From Hydrogenophilales bacterium (GTDB lineage: Bacteria; Pseudomonadota; Gammaproteobacteria; Burkholderiales; Thiobacillaceae), in contig JAHFRD010000014.1 in assembly GCA_023258975.1 (NCBI GenBank), forward strand, positions 16,183-80,182: a stretch of DNA of 64,000 nucleotides, given 5' to 3'. The stretch's first letter is position 1; every line of letters starts with the position of its first letter. Below are positions 28,216 to 36,739 of this stretch, in pieces. Position numbers and translations under genes: made by a program. Under the pieces are notes generated by a model. It saw only the letters and a list, made by a program, of their open reading frames with translations, was not told where the DNA came from and did not search any database.

Positions 28216-29435
28216 TGGGTCACCCTTTCCGGGACGGGCTTGGTCGAATCGTTCTTGGTATACCAGGGCATGAGCAGGAAGAACGCGAAATACACCACGG
28301 ACAAAATGCGCGCGATCAGCGTGTAAGTCGGTGTCGAGGGCAGAATGCCCAGCACGCCGAGGCCGACGAAGGCGATGACGAACAAAGTCAGCGCGATCTT
28401 GAACTTGGGGCCGCGATAACGGATCGACTTGACCGGAGACTTGTCCAGCCAGGGCAGGACGAAGAAGATCAATACCGCCACCCCCATCGCCGCCACCCCG
28501 GGGAACTGGGAGCCGAACAGCGGAGGAATCGCGCGCAGGATCGCGTAGTAAGGCGTGAAGTACCAGACCGGGGCGATATGCTCGGGGGTCTTCAGCGAAT
28601 CGGCCGGGATGAAGTTGTTGGCTTCCAGGAAGTAGCCGCCCATTTCCGGGGCGAAGAACACGATGGCGGCGAACACGATCAGGAAGACCACCACACCCAG
28701 AATGTCCTTCACCGAGTAGTACGGATGGAAGGGGATGCCGTCCAGAGGATGGCCGTCTTCCCCCTTCAGTTTCTTGATTTCGATACCGTCCGGATTGTTG
28801 GAGCCGACTTCGTGCAGCGCCACCAGGTGGGCGACCACCAGGCCAAGCAGCACCATCGGCAGCGCGATCACATGGAAAGCGAAGAAACGATTCAGGGTGG
28901 CGTCGCCAATCACGTAATCACCGCGTATCCACTCGGATAGCGCGCCGCCGATGAAGGGCACGGCGGAGAACAGGTTGACGATGACCTGCGCACCCCAGTA
29001 GGACATCTGGCCCCAGGGCAGCAGATAGCCCATGAAGGCTTCGCCCATCAGAACCAGATAGATGATTACACCGAACAGCCAGATCAGTTCACGCGGCCGC
29101 CGATAGGAACCGTAGATCAAGCCCCGGAACATGTGCAGGTAGACCACCACGAAGAACATGGAAGCGCCGGTGGAGTGGATATAGCGAATCAGCCAGCCAA
29201 AATCCACGTCGCGCATGATGTACTCGACGGAAGCGAAAGCCAGTTGCGCATCCGGCTTGTAATGCATGGTCAGAAAAATGCCGGTGACGATCTGGATCAC
29301 CAGCACCAGCATCGCCAATGAGCCGAAGAAGTACCAGAAGTTGAAGTTTTTCGGCGCGTAATATTCGGACAGATGCGCCTTGTAGCTGGCGGTGAGCGGG
29401 AAACGCTCATCCACCCAGTTAAGCAATTTTTCCAT
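28212..29435 (-). CDS. petB: Cytochrome b of the bc1 complex
   Basis: 407 residues with about eight or nine membrane helices. Oxidises ubiquinol and carries the two b hemes. Paired His ligands lie in helices around RYIHSTGASMFFVVVYLHMF and RFFAFHVIALPMVLLGLVVAH. The quinol-site loop has the variant PDW-like FTPYYAILRAIP region. Full length for bacterial cytochrome b. Lies between petA and petC in a single operon. Confidence 0.97.
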   Translation of the reverse strand: MEKLLNWVDERFPLTASYKAHLSEYYAPKNFNFWYFFGSLAMLVLVIQIVTGIFLTMHYKPDAQLAFASVEYIMRDVDFGWLIRYIHSTGASMFFVVVYLHMFRGLIYGSYRRPRELIWLFGVIIYLVLMGEAFMGYLLPWGQMSYWGAQVIVNLFSAVPFIGGALSEWIRGDYVIGDATLNRFFAFHVIALPMVLLGLVVAHLVALHEVGSNNPDGIEIKKLKGEDGHPLDGIPFHPYYSVKDILGVVVFLIVFAAIVFFAPEMGGYFLEANNFIPADSLKTPEHIAPVWYFTPYYAILRAIPPLFGSQFPGVAAMGVAVLIFFVLPWLDKSPVKSIRYRGPKFKIALTLFVIAFVGLGVLGILPSTPTYTLIARILSVVYFAFFLLMPWYTKNDSTKPVPERVTQ

Positions 29436-29457
29436 TGTTCAAGTCCCCTCTTTGCTA

Positions 29458-30057
29458 TCAGGCGGCCGCGCCCTGATCCACACCGATCAGCACTTTGGTG
29501 TCGGACAGGTATTTGTGCGGCGGGATGACCAGGTTGGTCGGCGCGGGCGAGCCGTTGAAAACGCGCGCGGCCAGGTCGAAACGCGAACCGTGGCAGGGAC
29601 AGAACCAGCCACCCGGCCAGTCGGCGCCCAGATCGGCGGGCCCGACTTCCTTGCGGAAGGTCGGCGAACAGCCCAGGTGGGTGCAGATACCGACCACCAC
29701 CAGGTACTCCGGCTTGATGGAACGATGCGGGTTCTTGCAGTAGTCCGGCTGCTGCGAGGTATTTTCCGACGCGGAGTCGGTCAACTTGTCATCATGCCTG
29801 GACATCAGATCCAGCATTTCCTTGGTGCGGTTGACCACCCACACCGGCTTGCCGCGCCACTCCACGGCCAGCAGCATGCCTGGCTCGATCTTGCCGAGAT
29901 CCACTTCCACCGGCGCGCCAGCGGCTTTTGCTCGCGCGCTGGGCATCATGCTCATGACAAAGGGAACCGCAACCCCCAATGTGGCGGCACCGCCCGCCGC
30001 CGAAGCCATGGTCACCAGAAAGCGGCGTTTGGAGGTATCAACGCTTTTGTCGCTCAT
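29458..30057 (-). CDS. petA: Rieske iron-sulfur subunit of the bc1 complex
   Basis: 199 residues. N terminus SKRRFLVTMASAAGGAATLG resembles a Tat-type signal anchor with a twin Arg. The [2Fe-2S] ligand motifs are CTHLGCSP and CPCHGSRFD, separated by an insertion rich in Gly/Pro. Takes electrons from quinol at the periplasmic face. First gene of petABC; a promoter-like pair lies about 100 bp upstream (30153-30181). Confidence 0.97.
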   Translation of the reverse strand: MSDKSVDTSKRRFLVTMASAAGGAATLGVAVPFVMSMMPSARAKAAGAPVEVDLGKIEPGMLLAVEWRGKPVWVVNRTKEMLDLMSRHDDKLTDSASENTSQQPDYCKNPHRSIKPEYLVVVGICTHLGCSPTFRKEVGPADLGADWPGGWFCPCHGSRFDLAARVFNGSPAPTNLVIPPHKYLSDTKVLIGVDQGAAA

Positions 30058-30152
30058 AACGTCTGTCCTGCCTGAGGAAGAAAATTTTCACCGGCCCCGC
30101 GCCCATTTTCGGATAAACAGGTCGAGTATCTAGCCGGCCTAACAAACGCGGC

Positions 30153-30181
30153 ATTCTACAGATAAAACGTGAGCCAATTAA
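30153..30181 (-). promoter_or_regulatory. Putative promoter of the petABC-sspAB operon
   Basis: Read leftward: -35-like TTAATT (30176-30181) and -10-like TAGAAT (30153-30158) with a 17-bp spacer, ending about 95 bases before the petA start. Pattern-based only. Confidence 0.5.
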
Positions 30182-30224
30182 AGCCCCAATCTAAAGCCTG
30201 TCCTCATTCGCCTTCACTGGATCA

Positions 30225-30242
30225 ATACCGCTTAAGCGGTAT
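30225..30242. promoter_or_regulatory. Perfect 18-bp palindrome between petA and hypC
   Basis: ataccgcttaagcggtat is a perfect palindrome without loop, the form expected of a dimeric repressor or activator site. It lies in the divergent region, about 45 bases upstream of the putative pet -35 and 58 bases before hypC. The binding protein is unknown. Confidence 0.5.
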
Positions 30243-30299
30243 CACCCCGCGCGCGGCGGCGCTATCCAGACCGGTTCCCGTGCCGATACACTCGCGGGC

Positions 30300-30530
30300 A
30301 TGTGCCTCGCCATTCCCATGCAGATCCAGTCCATCGACGGTCTCACCGCAACATGTGTGGCGAAGGGGGTAGCGCGCGACGTCTCCCTGTATCTGTTGCA
30401 AGACGAACCGCCCCGGGTTGGCGACTACGTCATGATCAGCCTGGGCAATGCCATCCGGAAAGTGAGCGAGGCTGACGCCCGCCTGGCCTGGGAACTGTTC
30501 GATCAGATCCTCGCCGAGATCGGTGGTTGA
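30300..30530 (+). CDS. hypC: Orphan HypC/HupF-family hydrogenase maturation chaperone
   Basis: 76 residues. Begins MCLAIPMQIQSIDG with the essential Cys at position 2, the family hallmark, and has the conserved middle VARDVSLYLL and GDYVMISLGNAI. HypC passes the Fe(CN)2CO unit to [NiFe]-hydrogenase large subunits with HypD. No hydrogenase or other hyp gene is in the window. It is followed 52 bp later by a CcoI-like copper ATPase, so it may serve another metal protein or partners encoded elsewhere; this is inference. Confidence 0.85.
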   Translation: MCLAIPMQIQSIDGLTATCVAKGVARDVSLYLLQDEPPRVGDYVMISLGNAIRKVSEADARLAWELFDQILAEIGG

Positions 30531-30582
30531 GCGGCGCGGCGGCTGACCCGCCCCACCCGGCGGGCGGCTAGAATGCCGCCCC

Positions 30583-33006
30583 ATGACCACCTCCCTCGAC
30601 CCCTGTTTTCATTGCGGCGAACCGGTACCCTCCGGCGCCCACTACCCGATTTGTTACCAGGAACGCGTGGAACCCACCTGCTGTCCCGGGTGCCAGGCGG
30701 TGGCGCAGACCATCATCGCATCCGGCAATGCCGACTACTACCGCCTGCGCACCGACCTGCCGAAAACCCCGGAAGCCGCGCTGGAAGAACTGAATAACCT
30801 CAAGCTCTACGATCTTCCGGAGGTACAACAAAGTTTCGTGAAAAGCGAAGGCGACCTGCGCGAGGCCAACCTGATTCTGGAGGGCATCGTCTGCGGCGCC
30901 TGTGTCTGGCTCAACGAAAGGCATCTGCACAGCCTGCCCGGCGTGCTCGCGGCCGACATCAACTTTTCCACGCGGCGCGCGCGCGTGCGCTGGGATGACA
31001 GCCGCATCCACCTCTCCGAAATCCTCGCCAGCATCCAGCACATCGGCTACCTGGCCTACCCTTTCGACAGCAGCCGCCAGGAAGACCTGTTCCGCAAGGA
31101 GCGCAACACCGCCATTCGCCGCCTCGCCATCGCCGGCCTGGGAATGATGCAGGTGATGATGTACGCCGTGCCGGTCTACCTGGCGCACGAAGACACCATG
31201 GCCACGGACATTGAGGCGCTGATGCGCATGGCCAGCCTCATTCTCACCACCCCGGTGGTGTTCTACTCGGCCTGGCCATTCTTCCAGGGCGCCTGGCGCG
31301 ATCTGAAACTCAAACGCGCCGGCATGGACGTGCCCGTGGCCCTGGGTGTGGGCGCCGCCTTCGCCGCCAGCGTCTACGGCACCTTCATCGGCGCGGAACA
31401 CGTTTATTTCGACTCGGTGACCATGTTCGTGTTCTTCCTGTTGACCGGCCGTTTCCTGGAGATGAACGCGCGCAAACGCTCGGCGGAAGCGGCGGAAAGC
31501 CTCATCAAGCTGATCCCCGCCGCCGCCGTGAAGCTGCCCGGCTTCCCCGCCTCGCGCGAGGAGGAAAGCATCGCCGCCGTGAAACTGGCGCCGGGCGATT
31601 TCGTATTGGTCGGCCCGGGCGCGAGTTTCCCGGCCGACGGCGTGGTGGCCGAAGGCACCGCCAATGTCGATGAATCCCTGCTCACCGGCGAATCGCACCC
31701 GGTCGCCAAACACGCCGACAGCCCCATCATCGGCGGCACCCTCAACCTGGACAGTCCCCTGGTGGTGAAAGTGGAAAAGGTGGGGGCTGATACCGTGCTC
31801 TCCGGCATCGTCCGCCTGCTCGACCGCGCCCTGGCGGAAAAACCGCGCCTGGCCATGCTCGCCGACCGCTTCGCCAGTTGGTTCGTGCTCGCTCTGTTGC
31901 TGGTCGCCGCCGCCGTGGCCGGCATCTGGTATTTCGTGGATGCCTCGCGCGCCTTCTGGATCACCGTCTCGGTGCTGGTCGTCTCCTGCCCCTGCGCGCT
32001 CGCGCTCGCCACCCCCGCCGCCCTCACCGCCGCCCTCGGCCAGCTCACCCGTGTCGGCCTGTTGTCCACACGCGGCCATGCCCTGGAAACGCTGGCCCAC
32101 GCCACCGACTTCGTGTTCGACAAGACCGGCACCCTCACCACCGGCGAATTCAGCCTGCTGGACATGAGCATCCAGCGCGGCGGCCGGGAGCAAGCGCTGG
32201 CAATTGCCCGCGCCCTGGAACAAGGCGCCACCCATCCGGTGGCGGTGGCGCTACGCGAAGCCGCCGGCAACACGGAACTCAATGCCGAAGCCCTGCAATA
32301 CCACCCCGGCCGGGGCATCGAAGGCACGATCAACGGCCGATCCTGGCGCCTGGGCGCGCCCGAATTCGTCGGTGCCACGCCCCCCGTCGAGCAACTTCCC
32401 AGCGGCGCCACCCTGATCGGCCTGGCCGATGCCGAAGGCATCCTGGCCTGGTTCGCCCTCGGCGACGCTCCCCGCCCACAGGCGAAACGACTCATCGACG
32501 ACCTGAAAACCCTCGGCGTGCGCCTGCACCTCTATTCCGGCGACCGCCCGGAAAATGTCCATGCCCTGGCTCGGGAACTCGGCATCGGCGACGCCCGCGG
32601 CGGCATGCTGCCGCAAGACAAACTGGAAGCCGTGAAAGCCATGCAGCAAGCCGGCGCCATCGTCGCCATGACCGGGGACGGCGTCAACGACGCGCCGGTG
32701 CTGGCCCAGGCGCAGGTCTCCATCGCCGTCGATCGGGGCGCCGAAGCCGCCCAGGCCGCCGCCGACATGGTCCTGCTCTCCTCGGAAATCGGCCGCCTCG
32801 CCGACGGTGTGCGGATGGCGCGCAAGACCCAGACCATCATCCGCCAGAACCTCAGCTGGTCCGCGCTCTACAACGCCGTCGCCATTCCCGCCGCCGCCCT
32901 CGGCTACGTCACGCCCTGGCTGGCCGGCATCGGCATGTCCCTGTCCTCGTTGCTGGTGGTGCTCAACGCCATGCGCCTGGCCAAACCGGGCAATCAGCGG
33001 GATTGA
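30583..33006 (+). CDS. ccoI: CcoI/FixI-type copper-translocating P1B ATPase
   Basis: 807 residues. Cytoplasmic Cys-rich N terminus (CFHCGEP, CYQE, CCPGCQ), a heavy-metal-binding domain with GIVCGACVW (about 101-109), and membrane helices with CPC in VVSCPCALALATPAA. Phosphorylation site is VFDKTGTLTTGE; hinge is MTGDGVNDAP. The Cys-rich zinc-ribbon-like N terminus before the HMA domain marks the FixI/CcoI group that supplies copper to cbb3 oxidase. No ccoNOP, ccoG or ccoS is adjacent. A tagaat sequence lies 12 bases before the ATG. Confidence 0.9.
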   Translation: MTTSLDPCFHCGEPVPSGAHYPICYQERVEPTCCPGCQAVAQTIIASGNADYYRLRTDLPKTPEAALEELNNLKLYDLPEVQQSFVKSEGDLREANLILEGIVCGACVWLNERHLHSLPGVLAADINFSTRRARVRWDDSRIHLSEILASIQHIGYLAYPFDSSRQEDLFRKERNTAIRRLAIAGLGMMQVMMYAVPVYLAHEDTMATDIEALMRMASLILTTPVVFYSAWPFFQGAWRDLKLKRAGMDVPVALGVGAAFAASVYGTFIGAEHVYFDSVTMFVFFLLTGRFLEMNARKRSAEAAESLIKLIPAAAVKLPGFPASREEESIAAVKLAPGDFVLVGPGASFPADGVVAEGTANVDESLLTGESHPVAKHADSPIIGGTLNLDSPLVVKVEKVGADTVLSGIVRLLDRALAEKPRLAMLADRFASWFVLALLLVAAAVAGIWYFVDASRAFWITVSVLVVSCPCALALATPAALTAALGQLTRVGLLSTRGHALETLAHATDFVFDKTGTLTTGEFSLLDMSIQRGGREQALAIARALEQGATHPVAVALREAAGNTELNAEALQYHPGRGIEGTINGRSWRLGAPEFVGATPPVEQLPSGATLIGLADAEGILAWFALGDAPRPQAKRLIDDLKTLGVRLHLYSGDRPENVHALARELGIGDARGGMLPQDKLEAVKAMQQAGAIVAMTGDGVNDAPVLAQAQVSIAVDRGAEAAQAAADMVLLSSEIGRLADGVRMARKTQTIIRQNLSWSALYNAVAIPAAALGYVTPWLAGIGMSLSSLLVVLNAMRLAKPGNQRD

Positions 33007-33087
33007 CGCCCCGCCCACGCGGGCACTTGCTCAAGGAAACACACGGAAACACACAAAGCGGGCGTGGTATCACGCCGACACTGACGC

Positions 33088-36000
33088 CTACGCCGCCGCG
33101 CGTTCCCGCTCGCGGCCACCGCTTTTCAGCGTCACCGCATATTTCACGTCGGCCTGCCCGAATTCTTCCAGCGCGCTGAACAGTTCGTTCGACAGGCGCA
33201 GGCACCAGGCCGCGCCCAGCGCGAGGTCGCAGGTGGCCTTGGCGTTGCCGTAGCTCAGGATCACCGGGCAGCCGACGTGCTTGCTTTCGCGGTGGGCGGC
33301 GAGAAGGTCGATCAGCGGACGCACCTGGTTTGCCGACTCTCCGCCGGATTTCAGCGCCAGGCGCAAGCCGGTGGCGTAGCGGGTGCGGGCGGCGTCCAGG
33401 GTCATCAACTCGTCGGCGGTGACACGCATGCCGCCGGAATACGAATCCTCGCTGGCCTTGCCGGTGACGATCAGGATTTCGTCTTCCTTGATGAAGGAGC
33501 GGCTGGCCTCCCAGGTTTCATTGAACACCGCCACTTCCACCTGCGCGGTCTTGTCGTCCAGGGTGACGAAGCACATCTTGCCGCGCCGGGTCATCTGGGT
33601 GCGCACGCTGGCGACGATGCCGGCCAGGAGTTGCTGGCCGGGCTGTGGCTTCACCTCACGCAACGGGCGCGAGGCGATGCCCTTGAGCGAATCGCGGTCG
33701 GCGTCGAAGGGGTGGCCGCTGATGTAGAAGCCAAGCGCGGTCTTTTCCAGCGCCAGGCGTTCCTTCAGCGGCCATTCCGGCACCTCGACCAATGGCGGCG
33801 GGGTCGCGGCGATGACGTCGCCGAACAGGCTGTCCTGGGCGGCGTTGGCTTCCTGGTTCTCCGCCCATTCCATCGCCAGGCCGACGCTCATCAGGGCGGC
33901 GGCGCGGTTGGGATGCAGCGCGTCGAACGCCCCCGCGCGAACCAGTGCCTCGATGGCGCGGCGGTTGACGACACGGCGGTCGATGCGGCGGCAGAAGTCG
34001 AACAGGCTGCGGAATTTGCCACCCTCGGCGCCTCCCGACTCCCGTGCCGCCGTGATGTTGGCGATGGCGTTCTCGCCGGTGCCCTTCACGGCGCCAAGGC
34101 CGTAGCGGATGGAATCGCGGTTCACCGGCACGAAACGATAGGACGACAGGTTGATGTCCGGCGGCAGAATCTTGAGGCTGTTCTTCACCGCGTCGTCGTG
34201 GAAGATTTTCACCGTGTCGGTGTTGTCCAGGTCCGAGGACAGCGAGGCGGCCATGAAGGCGGCGGCGTGGTGCGCCTTCAGCCAGGCGGTCTGATAGGTG
34301 ACCACCGCGTAGGCCGCCGTGTGCGATTTGTTGAAACCGTATTCCGCGAACTTCTCCATCAAGTCGAACAGCCGCATCGCCAGAGCCGGGTCGTAACCCT
34401 TCTTCGCCGCGCCCGCGCCCATGATTTCGCGGTGCTTGGCCATCTCCTCGACCTTCTTCTTGCCCATCGCCCGGCGCAACAGGTCGGCCCCACCCAGGGT
34501 GTAGCCGCCGATGATCTGGGAAATCTGCATCACCTGTTCCTGATAGACGATGACGCCGTAGGTCGGCTCCAGGCAGGCTTTCAGGTCGGGGTGGAAGTAG
34601 TCGATGCTCTGTTTGCCCTTCTTGCGCAGGATGAAGTCGTCCACCATGCCGGAACCCAGCGGGCCCGGCCGGTACAGCGCCAGCACGGCGATGATGTCCT
34701 CGAAACGATCCGGCTCCAGCTTCACCAGCAGCTTCTTCATGCCGTCCGATTCCAACTGGAAGATGGCCGTGGTGTTGGCCTTTTTCAGGATGTCGTAAGC
34801 GGCCGGGTCGGTGAACGGCAGGGTTTCCAGCGGGTTTGCCACACTCGCTCCCCAGGTCGGGTCAAGGCTTCGGATGTATTTGACGGCCAGGTCGATGATG
34901 GTCAGGTTGCGCAGGCCCAAAAAGTCGAACTTCACCAGCCCGACCTTCTCGACATCGTCCTTGTCGAATTGCGACACCACCGATTCCGAGCCTTCCGCGT
35001 TGTACAGCGGGCAGAAATCGGTGAGTTTGCCCGGCGCGATCAGCACACCGCCGGCATGCATGCCGACGTTTCGGGTCAACCCCTCCAGCTTCCGCGCGAG
35101 GTCGAACAGCTCGCGCACATCCTCCTCGTTGTCGTATTTCGCCTTCAGTTCCGGCACCTGCTCCAGCGCCTCGGCCAGGCTGACGTTCTTGCCCGGCGCC
35201 GAGGGGATCATCTTCGACAGCAGATCGCAGAAGTTGTACGACAGGTCGAGCACGCGGCCGACGTCGCGCACCACCGCGCGCGCCGCCATGGTGCCGAAGG
35301 TGACGATCTGCGACACCGCGTCGGCGCCGTACTTGCCGCGCACGTATTCGATCACCCGCCAGCGGTTGTCCTGGCAGAAGTCGATATCGAAGTCGGGCAT
35401 GGAGACCCGCTCCGGGTTGAGGAAACGCTCGAACAACAGCGCGTAGCGCAGCGGATCAAGGTCGGTGATGCCGATCGAATACGCCACCAGCGAGCCGGCG
35501 CCGGAACCGCGCCCGGGCCCCACCGGCACACCGTTGTTTTTGCCCCAGTTGATGAAGTCCGCGACGATCAGGAAGTAGCCGGGGAAGCCCATCTGGATGA
35601 TGGTGTTCAGTTCCAGATCCAGGCGCGCCTGGTATTCCGGCATGCGCGCCGCCCGCTCCGCCTCGTCCGGGAACAGCCCCTTCATGCGCGCTTCCAGTCC
35701 TTCCTGTGAAAACTGGCGCAGGTACGCATCCAAGGGCATGCCGCCGGGGGTCGGGAAGTCGGGCAATTTGCTGTTGCCCAATTCCAGGGTCAGGTTGCAG
35801 CGCCGGGCGATTTCGACCGAGTTCTCCAGCGCCTCCGGCAGATCGGCGAACAGGGTCGCCATCTCCTCCTGGGTCTTGAAGTAATCGTCATCGGTAAAGG
35901 TCTTCGGCCGCCGCTTGTCGGTCAGCGTGTACCCCTCGGCGATGCACACCCGCGCCTCGTGCGCGGTGTAATCGTCGGTTTTCAGGAACTGCACCGGATG

Positions 36001-36597
36001 CGTCGCCACCACCGGAAGATTCAGGTCTTCCGCCAGCGCCACCGCGCGCGCCACATGCAGATCACACTCCGGGCGGCCGTCGCGTTGCAGCTCCAGGTAG
36101 TAGCGATCCGGGAAGCGCCGCGCCCATTCGCTCGCCAGGGCGCGCGCGCCATCCAGCGAGCCGTTCACCAGCGCCAGGCCGACATCGCCGAGATGGCCGC
36201 CGGAGAGCGCGATCAGGCCCTCGCCCATCGTATCGAACCAGGCCGGATCCACCAGCGCGCGGCCGCGATGCATGTTCTGGCGATAGGCGCGCGACAACAG
36301 TTCACACAGGTTGTGCCAGCCCACGTTATCCCGCACCAGCACCAGCAGGCGCGTCGGCTTGTCCACCGTTCCCGGTGGCGCCACCCACAAATCACAACCG
36401 GCGATCGGCTTGATCCCCTTCTTGCGCGCCGCCGAATAGAACTTCACCAGGCCGAAGGTATTGGCCAGATCGGTCATCGCCAGCGCCGGCATGGCATCCG
36501 CCTGCGCCGCCTTCACCGCCTCGTCCACACGCAGGATGCTGTCCTGCACGGCGTATTCACTGTGCAGGCGCAGATGAATGAAACGGGGATCGGTCAT
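33088..36597 (-). CDS. dnaE: DNA polymerase III alpha subunit
   Basis: 1169 residues, the replicative polymerase. N-terminal PHP domain (FIHLRLHSEYAVQDS), palm with the catalytic acidic motif PDFDIDFCQDNRWRVIEYV, the conserved GRGSGAGSLVAYSIGITDLD, a tandem HhH region, and a C-terminal OB domain (KMCFVTLDDKTAQVEVAVF). The open frame extends 77 codons upstream; ATG 36597 gives MTDPRFIHLRLHSEY, the family start. A -10-like TAAAAT (36633-36638) is just upstream. Convergent with ccoI. Confidence 0.98.
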   Translation of the reverse strand: MTDPRFIHLRLHSEYAVQDSILRVDEAVKAAQADAMPALAMTDLANTFGLVKFYSAARKKGIKPIAGCDLWVAPPGTVDKPTRLLVLVRDNVGWHNLCELLSRAYRQNMHRGRALVDPAWFDTMGEGLIALSGGHLGDVGLALVNGSLDGARALASEWARRFPDRYYLELQRDGRPECDLHVARAVALAEDLNLPVVATHPVQFLKTDDYTAHEARVCIAEGYTLTDKRRPKTFTDDDYFKTQEEMATLFADLPEALENSVEIARRCNLTLELGNSKLPDFPTPGGMPLDAYLRQFSQEGLEARMKGLFPDEAERAARMPEYQARLDLELNTIIQMGFPGYFLIVADFINWGKNNGVPVGPGRGSGAGSLVAYSIGITDLDPLRYALLFERFLNPERVSMPDFDIDFCQDNRWRVIEYVRGKYGADAVSQIVTFGTMAARAVVRDVGRVLDLSYNFCDLLSKMIPSAPGKNVSLAEALEQVPELKAKYDNEEDVRELFDLARKLEGLTRNVGMHAGGVLIAPGKLTDFCPLYNAEGSESVVSQFDKDDVEKVGLVKFDFLGLRNLTIIDLAVKYIRSLDPTWGASVANPLETLPFTDPAAYDILKKANTTAIFQLESDGMKKLLVKLEPDRFEDIIAVLALYRPGPLGSGMVDDFILRKKGKQSIDYFHPDLKACLEPTYGVIVYQEQVMQISQIIGGYTLGGADLLRRAMGKKKVEEMAKHREIMGAGAAKKGYDPALAMRLFDLMEKFAEYGFNKSHTAAYAVVTYQTAWLKAHHAAAFMAASLSSDLDNTDTVKIFHDDAVKNSLKILPPDINLSSYRFVPVNRDSIRYGLGAVKGTGENAIANITAARESGGAEGGKFRSLFDFCRRIDRRVVNRRAIEALVRAGAFDALHPNRAAALMSVGLAMEWAENQEANAAQDSLFGDVIAATPPPLVEVPEWPLKERLALEKTALGFYISGHPFDADRDSLKGIASRPLREVKPQPGQQLLAGIVASVRTQMTRRGKMCFVTLDDKTAQVEVAVFNETWEASRSFIKEDEILIVTGKASEDSYSGGMRVTADELMTLDAARTRYATGLRLALKSGGESANQVRPLIDLLAAHRESKHVGCPVILSYGNAKATCDLALGAAWCLRLSNELFSALEEFGQADVKYAVTLKSGGRERERAAA

Positions 36598-36739
36598 GGG
36601 AACAGGCGCTTGGGCGACAAAAAAGAACGTCGATTTTACCCCGGCGCCCGCCCCCCTCAGGATGTGGAAAGCGTGGCCGCGCGTGGCGGTTTCCGCGTCA
36701 CACGCGGCCTTGAGGCGAACGAGAAGGCCACCGCGATTT

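Noticed and set aside
30300..30530. Remnant of a hydrogenase operon around hypC
   Set aside because: No trace of hydrogenase structural genes or other hyp genes is visible on either side; the neighbours are bc1 and a copper ATPase.
30568..32235. 555-codon antisense frame opposite the copper ATPase, with similar frames at 7330-8745 and 56810-58561
   Set aside because: Each lies opposite a well-recognised gene (ccoI, dxr, metG) and has Gly/His/Gln-rich low-complexity sequence typical of antisense shadows.
33277..35709. 810-codon open frame on the plus strand opposite dnaE
   Set aside because: High GC with strong third-position bias opens long antisense frames. The product is compositionally odd and the dnaE frame on the other strand has clear domains throughout.
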